From JAZLIT01 sp045617525 (GTDB lineage: Bacteria > Bacillota > Bacilli > Bacillales_A > Planococcaceae), in contig JAZLIT010000134.1 in assembly GCA_045617525.1 (NCBI GenBank), positions 1-7,315 of the forward strand: a DNA stretch of 7,315 nt. The letters are read 5' to 3'. Both the position numbers and the translations under genes were made by a program. The notes under the pieces are model-generated. The model had not been told where the DNA came from. It ran no database searches and saw only the letters and a list, made by a program, of their open reading frames with translations. Shown piece after piece: positions 1 through 4,563 of the stretch. Positions within the stretch are counted from its first letter, which is position 1. Each line of letters starts with the position of its first letter.

Positions 1-75
1 AAACAAAAGAGGCAGGTTGGTGAAAGAAGGAATTTGGTCCGTAGTCCAAAATTTAAGTAAAAAGGGGAAAATAGA

Positions 76-549
76 ATGAACGTGTATTGTAAAGGAATTA
101 TAAATCAGATGGATATGGCAATTGATTCAGTAGTCAAGCTGATAAATATGTTAAACGAGGAAGACTTAAACATAAAACCTACGGAAGATAAATGGTCAAT
201 TGGTGAACTGCTCGTGCATATGTCAGTTATATGTAAAGCCGATTTCCTAATTGGGTTGGGGGCATCGGAGGAGGAACTGGACCGTTATTACGAAGAGTCA
301 GAACCAAAGGCGAACCTGAAGTCCATAACTTCAGCACTGATAGACAATTACACTTTTTTCAGAGAGGGTGTAGCCGAACTCGAAGAGGCAGAGTTATTGA
401 GAAAAACTACTTCCTTCTTTGGGGCAGTCCATTCACGTTACGAGTGGCTGTTGGATACTCAGGCACATTTTTACCATCACCGAGGTCAACTGCACGCCAT
501 GATTGTTCACATTCTTAAACGGAAACCAAACGTACAACTATTTGAATGA
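76..549 (+). CDS. DinB/YfiT-like putative metal-dependent protein
   Basis: A 157-residue cytoplasmic protein of the DinB/YfiT four-helix-bundle superfamily. Members usually bind a divalent metal with three histidines, and some Bacillales members are bacillithiol S-transferases; the substrate here is unknown. Visible marks are the N-terminal motif KWSIGELLVHM (residues 39-49, with H48) and the C-terminal HFYHHRGQLH (131-140). H131 and H135 give the usual HxxxHRGQ pattern, so H48, H131 and H135 are the likely metal triad. The length is normal for the family. The ATG at 76 is preceded by AAAGGGGA at a good distance. The gene is followed by a bidirectional terminator at 613-640 and is convergent with the small gene at 825-1037, so it is probably the last or only gene of its transcript. 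The family call is firm; the activity is inference. Confidence 0.9.
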   Translation: MNVYCKGIINQMDMAIDSVVKLINMLNEEDLNIKPTEDKWSIGELLVHMSVICKADFLIGLGASEEELDRYYEESEPKANLKSITSALIDNYTFFREGVAELEEAELLRKTTSFFGAVHSRYEWLLDTQAHFYHHRGQLHAMIVHILKRKPNVQLFE

Positions 550-584
550 TATACCGTAATTCTAAGACGGTGCAGCAGTCCTGT

Positions 585-590
585 TATAAT
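585..590 (+). promoter_or_regulatory. Possible extended -10 promoter element
   Basis: A perfect TATAAT at 585-590 is preceded by TGT at 582-584, which makes a TGn extended -10 element. No good -35 box lies 16-18 bases upstream. Transcription would begin near 597 and run through the 613-640 hairpin toward the interrupted reading frame at 678. In AT-rich DNA such a match can arise by chance. Confidence 0.3.
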
Positions 591-612
591 TAGGTTAGTT
601 AAATATTGCATC

Positions 613-640
613 AAAAAACGCTCAGAAATCCTAGCGTTTT
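613..640. terminator. Bidirectional intrinsic terminator between convergent genes
   Basis: The 8-bp stem AAAACGCT (615-622) pairs with AGCGTTTT (633-640) around a 10-base loop. On the plus strand the T-run is TTTT. On the minus strand the stem is followed by two more T residues, giving TTTTTT, so it works at least as well in that direction. It lies between the DinB-like gene (+) and the small gene at 825-1037 (-) and could end both transcripts. Confidence 0.55.
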
Positions 641-677
641 ACTTGCTGTTTATATTGCTAATTTGCAGGTGAAGTAT

Positions 678-707
678 ATGCTAATTAAAATGTTATTAGC
701 ATTTTTC
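678..707 (+). terminator. Stem-loop with T-tail
   Basis: ATGCTAAT (678-685) pairs perfectly with ATTAGCAT (695-702) around a 9-base loop and is followed by TTTT (703-706). This has the form of an intrinsic terminator on the plus strand, though the stem is AT-rich and weak. It coincides with the start codon and first codons of the interrupted frame at 678, so the two readings compete. It may be a second plus-strand terminator behind the DinB-like gene. Confidence 0.35.
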
Positions 708-790
708 TCCCCATTTCGAGCGTTTTTATTATGAATTGGTTTTATTGCCGTATTTATCGATGTACCCGATAATTACGCAACGATAGCAGT

Positions 791-820
791 ACTAGGAACA
801 CGAACATTCATGTGCCTAGT
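791..820. repeat. Imperfect inverted repeat
   Basis: ACTAGGAACA (791-800) and TGTGCCTAGT (811-820) form a 10-bp stem with one mismatch and a 10-base loop. There is no T-run on either side in either direction, so it is not a standard terminator. It lies just beyond the 3' end of the minus-strand gene at 825 and could be a stabilising hairpin in its 3' untranslated region. Confidence 0.35.
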
Positions 821-824
821 CTAT

Positions 825-1037
825 TTAATCGATACGAGATAGTAAGTCTACTATAAAAAATAGCACTAAAAATAGGGTAATACCGCCAAATTCCTTCAAG
901 CTTAATCCCTCTATATGCGTAAGCTCTTTATGCCCGTTGTAAAAGGCATGAGGAGCAGGTTCCATAGAGTTGTTTTTATATTGCTCTTCTTCAAGACGAA
1001 TTCTAAGGTGCTCGGGCGTTTTGTTGTGCGTTGTCAT
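825..1037 (-). CDS. Small protein with C-terminal membrane segment, unknown function
   Basis: A 70-residue protein of no family that I recognise. It begins with a strong ribosome binding site, AGGAGGTGG, correctly spaced from the ATG at 1037, which makes it a real gene despite its size. Residues 1-48 are polar and charged, with an Arg/Glu-rich stretch (LRIRLEEEQYK, 11-21) and several His residues. Residues 50-66 (FGGITLFLVLFFIVDLL) form one membrane segment, followed by a short polar SRID tail. The layout fits a tail-anchored or single-pass protein with the N-terminal part in the cytoplasm. It is divergent from the small membrane gene at 1230 and convergent with the DinB-like gene. Its transcript probably ends at the hairpin at 613-640. 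Function is unknown. Confidence 0.8.
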   Translation of the reverse strand: MTTHNKTPEHLRIRLEEEQYKNNSMEPAPHAFYNGHKELTHIEGLSLKEFGGITLFLVLFFIVDLLSRID

Positions 1038-1229
1038 TCAACCACCTCCTAGAAATACTTACATGTAACTAATTTATTCGGTATATGTAAAGAATCTCCT
1101 CTATATAAGTAAAAATTAAGTTTAGGAAATAAAATTGCTTTTATAAAGTCAAAGATGCTTCTTAATTAGGTGTAGCACAAGAAACCTAATAATGACCATT
1201 TTCGTCAAAAAATGAAAGGAGATGAATGT

Positions 1230-1424
1230 ATGGGCTTTTGGTATTTTTTATTGCTTTTTATCGGGTTGCTTTTAATTGGGAAAACATTCTTTTTTTCAAG
1301 TGTTACCTCGAAACGTAAGAGGGCAAGTTTAGGACTTATCGGTGTATCATGTATTGTTTTTGCACTCTTCATGTTTTCTCCAGGTAGCGATGAAATTATT
1401 GCGGATTTATTAAATTGGGATTGA
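1230..1424 (+). CDS. Small two-segment membrane protein, unknown function
   Basis: A 64-residue membrane protein. The ATG at 1230 is preferred because AAAGGAGAT (1215-1223) sits at the right distance before it. An in-frame ATG at 1212 would place this ribosome binding site inside the coding sequence and has none of its own. Segment 1 is about residues 3-22 (FWYFLLLFIGLLLIG, then KTFFF). Segment 2 is about residues 33-50 (SLGLIGVSCIVFALFMFS). Between them is a basic loop, SKRKR (27-31), which by the positive-inside rule should face the cytoplasm, leaving both ends outside. The acidic tail GSDEIIADLLNWD would then be external. No family is recognised. The next gene on the same strand starts 107 bases downstream. 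Confidence 0.75.
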   Translation: MGFWYFLLLFIGLLLIGKTFFFSSVTSKRKRASLGLIGVSCIVFALFMFSPGSDEIIADLLNWD

Positions 1425-1531
1425 AGAGGTAGTTTGAATTTCCTTATTATATAGGAGTCTTCGCTTTTCTGAAAAACGAATTGTATAGGCTGTGTGGGAA
1501 ATGTACTCAAGTAAAGATGGGGGTAACAATA

Positions 1532-1795
1532 TTGAATAAAAAGATTTATTCATTCTTATCTGTATTATGTCTAATAGTAATGGTTTCCCCTTTTGTAGCA
1601 GGAGATGAATACTTTGATTTCATTTTTGGGATAAGTATTTATTTGCCTATTATTTTGGGCGTACTTGGAGTGTTCTTCGGTATAATTGGAGTTAAAGGGC
1701 TTTTAAGAATTTGTATGGTCGTAGCAAATTTATATGTTCTGGTCTTTTATGCCCTGGCAATATTTGCTGGAATCTATGGATTTCAACAACCATAA
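1532..1795 (+). CDS. Small three-segment membrane protein, TTG start, unknown function
   Basis: An 87-residue hydrophobic protein of no recognised family. The start is uncertain. TTG at 1532 is chosen because GGGGGTAA (1519-1526) lies 8 bases before it and aligns well with the anti-SD sequence, and the product then begins MNKKIYSFLSVL, a typical basic N-terminus before a membrane segment. ATG at 1517 and TTG at 1481 are in frame but lack a convincing ribosome binding site. Membrane segments are about 6-22, 31-54 and 59-83. The stretch GVLGVFFGIIGVKGLLRI (43-60) is glycine-rich and the C-terminus is short (YGFQQP). It follows the small membrane gene at 1230 and may share its transcript, but the spacing gives no proof. 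Confidence 0.65.
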   Translation: MNKKIYSFLSVLCLIVMVSPFVAGDEYFDFIFGISIYLPIILGVLGVFFGIIGVKGLLRICMVVANLYVLVFYALAIFAGIYGFQQP

Positions 1796-1861
1796 ATAGA
1801 TTTGATCAATCATCGTTTCAAAACAGTTGGTTGAAGTTATTGTACTAATAGTCGAGGTGGG

Positions 1862-1890
1862 TTGGAAAAGAATAGTTAGTTCTATATAGA
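1862..1890 (+). promoter_or_regulatory. Probable sigma-A-type promoter of the kinase gene
   Basis: TTGGAA (1862-1867) and TATAGA (1885-1890) are separated by 17 bases, the optimal spacing for a housekeeping promoter; each box matches consensus at four of six positions. The -10 box is part of a 12-base perfect palindrome TTCTATATAGAA (1880-1891), which might also be an operator. Transcription would start near 1897, about 65 bases before the coding start. Confidence 0.4.
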
Positions 1891-1962
1891 AGTGAGAGAA
1901 TGTAATATTAATCGTGGAAATTATATAAATGGTAGGTAATTGGTTGTATGGGGGAAAAGAAT

Positions 1963-2460
1963 ATGGAATCTAAGTTAATTATCATACGAGGAAACTCTGG
2001 GAGTGGAAAAACTACTACTGCGAAAAATCTTCAAGATCATTTAGGGCGTGGAACGTTGTTGGTATCTCAGGATACAGTTCGTCGTGATATGTTAAAGGTC
2101 CAAGATAGGGAAGGAAACCTTTCAATTGATTTAATTCGCCAAATTGCAGAATACGGTAAATATAAATGTGAATTTGTTATTGTAGAAGGAATCTTGAATA
2201 AAAATCGTTATGGAGAGATGTTGAAAAATTTAATCCAGTTCTATAACAAAAAAGCATATACATATTATTTTGAATTATCCTTTGAGGAAACTGTCAAACG
2301 TCACAACTCTCGTCCGAAAAAGTTTGAATTTGGAGAAGACTCTTTACGTGCCTGGTGGAAGCCAAACGAATATCTTGGCGTTGATGGAGAAACAAAATTG
2401 ACTAATGAGATGTCACAGAGCGATGTAGTTGAACTGATTTTAAGTCAACTAAAAAACTAA
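1963..2460 (+). CDS. P-loop kinase, AAA_33/zeta-toxin-like family
   Basis: A 165-residue cytoplasmic ATP-dependent phosphotransferase of unknown substrate. Numbering from ATG 1963: Walker A is GNSGSGKTT (10-18). It is followed by SQDTVRRDML (35-44), where D37 is a candidate substrate-activating residue and R40/R41 may bind phosphate. A Walker B-like strand is FVIVEGI (71-77). The lid-type motif SFEETVKRHNSRP (106-118) supplies R113 and R117. Similar proteins in Bacillus are usually annotated simply as kinase or AAA family ATPase. ATG 1963 is preferred because GGGGGAAAAG lies just before it; ATG 1948, five codons upstream, is an alternative with a weaker AGGT. It has its own likely promoter and a strong terminator at 2490-2520, so it appears monocistronic. 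No antitoxin gene is adjacent, which argues against a toxin-antitoxin pair. Confidence 0.85.
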   Translation: MESKLIIIRGNSGSGKTTTAKNLQDHLGRGTLLVSQDTVRRDMLKVQDREGNLSIDLIRQIAEYGKYKCEFVIVEGILNKNRYGEMLKNLIQFYNKKAYTYYFELSFEETVKRHNSRPKKFEFGEDSLRAWWKPNEYLGVDGETKLTNEMSQSDVVELILSQLKN

Positions 2461-2489
2461 TTATTTCAATTGGCTTTTCAACTACGAGT

Positions 2490-2520
2490 GCGTTTCTACA
2501 ATAAGTAGAGACGCTTTCTC
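2490..2520 (+). terminator. Strong intrinsic terminator of the kinase gene
   Basis: GCGTTTCTAC (2490-2499) pairs with GTAGAGACGC (2505-2514) over 10 bp, with a single T-G wobble and a 5-base loop (AATAA). It is followed by TTTCTC. It lies 30 bases after the kinase stop codon and separates that transcript from the acyltransferase leader. Confidence 0.8.
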
Positions 2521-2568
2521 ACTAACGACACAGATTAGTTGAACAAAGGTATATAAATAAGCGCTATA

Positions 2569-2599
2569 GTTTTCATCCTATATTTGTGGGGTGAAAAAC
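2569..2599 (+). promoter_or_regulatory. Leader hairpin upstream of the acyltransferase
   Basis: GTTTTCATCC (2569-2578) pairs with GGGTGAAAAAC (2589-2599), forming a 10-bp stem with one bulged A, one T-G wobble and a 10-base loop. No T-run follows directly, so it is not a plain terminator. It sits between the kinase terminator and the short frame at 2638. It may be a structured part of a leader RNA or a protein-binding site; it matches no riboswitch that I recognise. Confidence 0.35.
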
Positions 2600-2637
2600 T
2601 GGTTTTCTGTCTGTAGTCAAGAAGGGGAAATACATCA

Positions 2638-2784
2638 ATGCTACGTCTTTATTTGGTCGAGAGCCTACTCAAATCAGTTCTCGGGAAGTATATTTTTTCT
2701 CAAAATTATAAAGAATTAGTCTTTGATGGTTGGGGATATTTGGCGTTTGGAATTTCAAATATGTATGCTACAATGTGTCTTTGA
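2638..2784 (+). CDS. Short open frame, possible leader peptide or small protein
   Basis: A 48-codon frame starting at ATG 2638, with AAGGGGA (2622-2628) nine bases upstream. The product has hydrophobic and aromatic stretches (MLRLYLVESLLKSVLGKYIF at 1-20, then DGWGYLAFGI at 30-39) and no recognised family. Its TGA (2782-2784) overlaps the ribosome binding site AAAGGGAG (2784-2791) of the acyltransferase, which starts 12 bases later. This arrangement is typical of translational coupling. Against it, the frame also contains a good extended -10 element (2766-2774) that would start transcription after it, and 48 open codons can occur by chance. It could be a small gene, a regulatory leader peptide, or a degraded remnant. 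Confidence 0.35.
   Translation: MLRLYLVESLLKSVLGKYIFSQNYKELVFDGWGYLAFGISNMYATMCL
2747..2774 (+). promoter_or_regulatory. Probable promoter of the acyltransferase gene
   Basis: TACAAT (2769-2774) is preceded by TGC (2766-2768), giving an extended -10 element. TTGGAA (2747-2752) is a fair -35 box with a 16-base spacer. Transcription would start near 2781, leaving a leader of about 16 bases that still includes the ribosome binding site AAAGGGAG. Confidence 0.45.
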
Positions 2785-2796
2785 AAGGGAGACATC

Positions 2797-3765
2797 ATGA
2801 AAAGAACAGCATATTTTGATAACGCAAAAGCCATATTAATTTATTTAGTTGTATTAGGCCATTTACTTTCGGGCTACTTAAAAGTAAATCAGAATTTAGA
2901 TACTTTATATCTAGTGATTTATTTATTTCATATGCCGGCATTTATTTTAATATCCGGTCATTTTTCTAGAAAGATTAAAACTCTGGGAGATATAAAAAAA
3001 TTAGGCAAGACATTGTTGCTACCGTATATTATTTTCCAAGTATTATACAGCCTTTACTATAAGAACATTTTTGGTGATGGTGTAGAAATCGAGTTTTTTG
3101 AACCGCGCTATGCCTTATGGTTTTTATTGAGTATGATTATGTGGAAAATTATGCTTTTAGCTTTTAGTGGCCATAAAGGGCTGATTTTAGTATCCGTAGT
3201 TGTATCATTACTAGTAGGTTATATAAGTGACGTGAATGAGTGGCTATCCCTATCGAGAACATTTTTCTTCTTCCCATTCTTTTTAATGGGTTATTACTTG
3301 GATCGCGGAAATTTTGCGAAGATGAAAAATAAATGGAATGTACGTGTTGCGAGTACTTTAGCTGTTGCACTTGTGTTATTTGTATATCTATATGGAGATG
3401 TGCATTGGCAAGAATGGTTCTTAGGACGAGTACCGTATGAAGCTATTCGCTATGGGATATTACAATCAAGTGTATTAAGCAGGCTACTTATATATGCACT
3501 AATGATGGTCGGTACGTATATATTTTTAACGCTCGTTCCTGAGGGGAAACGATGGTATACCAATATTGGTGGTAAAACATTATGTGTATATTTATTACAC
3601 TTATTTATCGTCAGAGCTTTTAAAGAAACAGAAATTTATGCGTGGATAGAAGATACAGGTAATTATATCGCATTGTTCGCGATTGCCTTTTTCATTGTCT
3701 ATCTATTATCACGTAATTGGGTGTGGAGAGTAACAGCGCCATTAATTACGGTAAATAAGAAATAG
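2797..3765 (+). CDS. Type-3 membrane acyltransferase (fucose 4-O-acetylase-like)
   Basis: A 322-residue integral membrane protein of the acyltransferase 3 family, in the subgroup that includes NolL/fucose 4-O-acetylase-like enzymes. Such enzymes transfer acyl groups, often acetyl, to extracellular sugars or cell-wall polymers; the acceptor here is unknown. The N-terminus R3-x-A-Y-F-D-N-A-K-A has the family signature, followed by H22 in VVLGH, the usual candidate catalytic His. LFHMPAFILISGHF (43-56) is the second signature, with H45 and H55. About ten hydrophobic segments continue to about residue 306, and the C-terminus is a short basic tail. The length is normal for the family and there is no extra extracellular SGNH domain. 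The ATG at 2797 follows AAAGGGAG by five bases. The gene appears to be alone in its transcript, apart from the possible short frame at 2638, and ends 171 bases before the strong terminator at 3937-3980. Confidence 0.9.
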   Translation: MKRTAYFDNAKAILIYLVVLGHLLSGYLKVNQNLDTLYLVIYLFHMPAFILISGHFSRKIKTLGDIKKLGKTLLLPYIIFQVLYSLYYKNIFGDGVEIEFFEPRYALWFLLSMIMWKIMLLAFSGHKGLILVSVVVSLLVGYISDVNEWLSLSRTFFFFPFFLMGYYLDRGNFAKMKNKWNVRVASTLAVALVLFVYLYGDVHWQEWFLGRVPYEAIRYGILQSSVLSRLLIYALMMVGTYIFLTLVPEGKRWYTNIGGKTLCVYLLHLFIVRAFKETEIYAWIEDTGNYIALFAIAFFIVYLLSRNWVWRVTAPLITVNKK

Positions 3766-3936
3766 TTTTTATGTGAAAGAATCTAGAGAAATAAAATATT
3801 ATAGGGAATATATACCGAAATTACTTGAAGTCATTTGTATAAGGGGAGCATCAGAAATATGCAGTGTTCCAAATACCACTAAAGCATCGCTATGACTGAC
3901 ATTTGAAGAAAATGCATAAATAAACAATGTTCTAAC

Positions 3937-3980
3937 AAAAAGCTACAAACGCTGTAATATCAACGTTTGTAGCTCTTTTT
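3937..3980. terminator. Strong bidirectional intrinsic terminator
   Basis: AGCTACAAACG (3941-3951) pairs perfectly with CGTTTGTAGCT (3964-3974) over 11 bp with a 12-base loop. AAAA lies on the left flank and CTTTTT on the right, so a T-run follows the stem in both directions. It lies between convergent genes, the acyltransferase (+) and the small membrane gene at 4122 (-), and probably serves both. Confidence 0.85.
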
Positions 3981-4071
3981 GATGTATCCAAACTTTCATT
4001 TTGGAACGTTTATTGCTATTTATTATTCAAGAATAGATATTACAGTAATACTTCAGACAATTAATACAAAA

Positions 4072-4131
4072 TTACTTGTTTTTTAAAGCACATTTGAAGC
4101 CAACAGTTATCCAAAGTAATTCTAAAAACAC
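4072..4131 (-). pseudogene. Remnant copy of the 5' part of the 4122-4337 gene
   Basis: Read on the minus strand from GTG 4131, this 19-codon frame gives MFLELLWITVGFKCALKNK and then TAA. Its LLWITVGF closely matches LLWITIGF at residues 4-11 of the intact neighbour. At DNA level 22 of 25 bases agree and all three differences are transitions, one of them synonymous (GGT to GGC). Similarity stops after the GGC TTC codons. The frame overlaps the 3' end of the intact gene in another register. The simplest reading is a tandem duplication whose second copy was mostly deleted. Confidence 0.4.
4096..4120. repeat. 25-base direct repeat, copy 1
   Basis: Matches 4305-4329 at 22 of 25 positions, including 16 identical bases in a row (AGTTATCCAAAGTAAT). 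The copies are offset by 209 bases, about the length of the small membrane gene, and one sits at each end of it: one in its 5' codons and one just beyond its stop codon. Confidence 0.7.
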
Positions 4132-4337
4132 CTAACAACAAGAGATATACTCACTATCCCCCAAGCAAAAGTACCACATATCCACCAAATTACAGATTTA
4201 GCTTTTGATAAATTTCCCTCTGATTCCGGATTTGCTTTTATAAAAGCGACTTTACTCTCCATACTTTTTTTCATAGAGAAGATAACAACAAATCCAATTA
4301 TTATGAAACCGATAGTTATCCAAAGTAATAGGTCCAT
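4122..4337 (-). CDS. Small two-segment membrane protein, unknown function
   Basis: A 71-residue membrane protein of no recognised family. The ATG at 4337 follows the purine-rich AAAAAGGGGGGTGG at a normal distance, which supports it as a real gene. Segment 1 is residues 3-21 (LLLWITIGFIIIGFVVIFS). A charged central loop (KKSMESKVAFIKANPESEG, about 23-41, then NLSKAKS) follows. Segment 2 is about residues 49-68 (VIWWICGTFAWGIVSISLVV), ending RCF. Both ends should lie on the same side of the membrane, with the basic loop in the cytoplasm. Its 5' codons are repeated just beyond its stop codon, and a 14-base piece from segment 1 recurs upstream of its start, so it appears to be the surviving member of a small duplicated array. 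The terminator at 3937-3980 lies downstream. Confidence 0.75.
   Translation of the reverse strand: MDLLLWITIGFIIIGFVVIFSMKKSMESKVAFIKANPESEGNLSKAKSVIWWICGTFAWGIVSISLVVRCF
4279..4292. repeat. 14-base direct repeat, copy 1
   Basis: AAGATAACAACAAA occurs here, inside the small membrane gene where it encodes FVVIF on the minus strand, and again at 4398-4411 upstream of that gene. The match is exact but short and partly low in complexity. Confidence 0.5.
4305..4329. repeat. 25-base direct repeat, copy 2
   Basis: The partner of 4096-4120, lying in codons 4-11 of the small membrane gene on the minus strand. The differences from copy 1 are three transitions. Confidence 0.7.
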
Positions 4338-4397
4338 TTTCCACCCCCCTTTTTAATTGAGTTTTCCGGCAATTTATTGTAGTAATTAGATTCGACA

Positions 4398-4411
4398 AAG
4401 ATAACAACAAA
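4398..4411. repeat. 14-base direct repeat, copy 2
   Basis: An exact copy of 4279-4292. On the minus strand it would again read FVVIF, but an in-frame TGA lies shortly upstream and the downstream codons do not resemble the intact gene. It may be a second decayed fragment. Confidence 0.4.
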
Positions 4412-4496
4412 CCTTGTGTTAATTCAGATTCGTTTTAGTATATAAAATACCCTGTGAAAATAATAATTAATCCGTACTAAAATGCTAAAACTTAAA

Positions 4497-4520
4497 GTTC
4501 CCAAAGCGGTGTTTTGGAAC
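4497..4520 (-). terminator. Probable terminator of the DUF1835 gene
   Basis: On the minus strand GTTCCAAA (4520-4513) pairs with TTTGGGAAC (4505-4497), an 8-bp stem with one bulged G and a 7-base loop. It is followed by the T-rich TTTAAGTTTT. It starts 43 bases beyond the stop codon of the gene ending at 4564. The interrupted T-run makes it a moderate candidate. Confidence 0.45.
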
Positions 4521-4563
4521 ATCCTGAAACCACAGTTACAATATAGCCTAGAAAGTTTAAGCA

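Larger units (their letters stand above)
678..842 (+). pseudogene. Possible small membrane-protein gene interrupted by one TGA
   Basis: Starting at ATG 678 with AGGTGA (667-672) five bases upstream, the frame reads 18 hydrophobic codons (MLIKMLLAFFSPFRAFLL), then TGA at 732-734. It then continues in the same frame for 35 sense codons, including IGFIAVFIDVPDN and TFMCLVYLIDTR, to TAG at 840-842. The product would be a 54-residue membrane peptide if the TGA were TGG (Trp). The continuous frame, the good SD and the hydrophobic character on both sides of the stop suggest a recently inactivated gene, a base-call error, or a chance arrangement. A 35-codon open stretch alone is weak evidence. The 3' end overlaps the end of the minus-strand gene at 825 by 18 bases. 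No family is recognised. Confidence 0.3.
3766..4121. other. Intergenic stretch without a supported gene
   Basis: This 356-base stretch holds no gene that I can support. A GTG-started 40-codon frame at 3773-3895 has no ribosome binding site. AAGGGGAG near 3841 looks like an SD but leads only to a seven-codon frame. The clear element is the bidirectional terminator at 3937-3980. The right end (4072-4121) contains a decayed copy of the 5' part of the neighbouring minus-strand gene. Confidence 0.6.

Noticed and set aside
1..60. A frame open from the window edge to TAA 58-60, possibly the end of an upstream gene
   Set aside because: Only 19 codons are visible and they are too basic and short to identify. 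Chance cannot be excluded.
1058..1068. CTTACATGTA, with the palindrome TTACATGTAA, also seen at 5709-5718 upstream of another divergent pair
   Set aside because: Two copies of a 10-base word are expected by chance in this length of AT-rich DNA, and the second copy lacks the full palindrome.
1460..1480. Small hairpin TTCGCTTTT/AAAAACGAA between two small genes
   Set aside because: It has a mismatch and a three-base loop and no T-run after it, so it is not a credible terminator.
1205..1510. A 101-codon open frame on the minus strand
   Set aside because: It lies opposite the small membrane gene at 1230 and the start of the next gene. It has no ribosome binding site evident and its product (Lys/Ser/Pro/Ile-rich) looks like an antisense shadow.
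1963..2460. Zeta-type toxin of a toxin-antitoxin system
   Set aside because: There is no epsilon-like antitoxin gene nearby, the gene has its own promoter and terminator, and the protein is shorter than typical zeta toxins.
3164..3370. A 68-codon open frame on the minus strand
   Set aside because: It lies wholly inside the acyltransferase gene, which has clear family motifs and membrane segments across the same bases.
3773..3895. A GTG-started 40-codon frame after the acyltransferase
   Set aside because: It has no ribosome binding site, no recognisable pattern in the product, and a length expected by chance.
3866..4007. Scattered GTTCCAAA/TTTGGAAC words (3866, 4000, 4513)
   Set aside because: They are short, irregularly spaced and in mixed orientation. 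Only the one at 4497-4520 forms a local hairpin, so no repeat family is supported.
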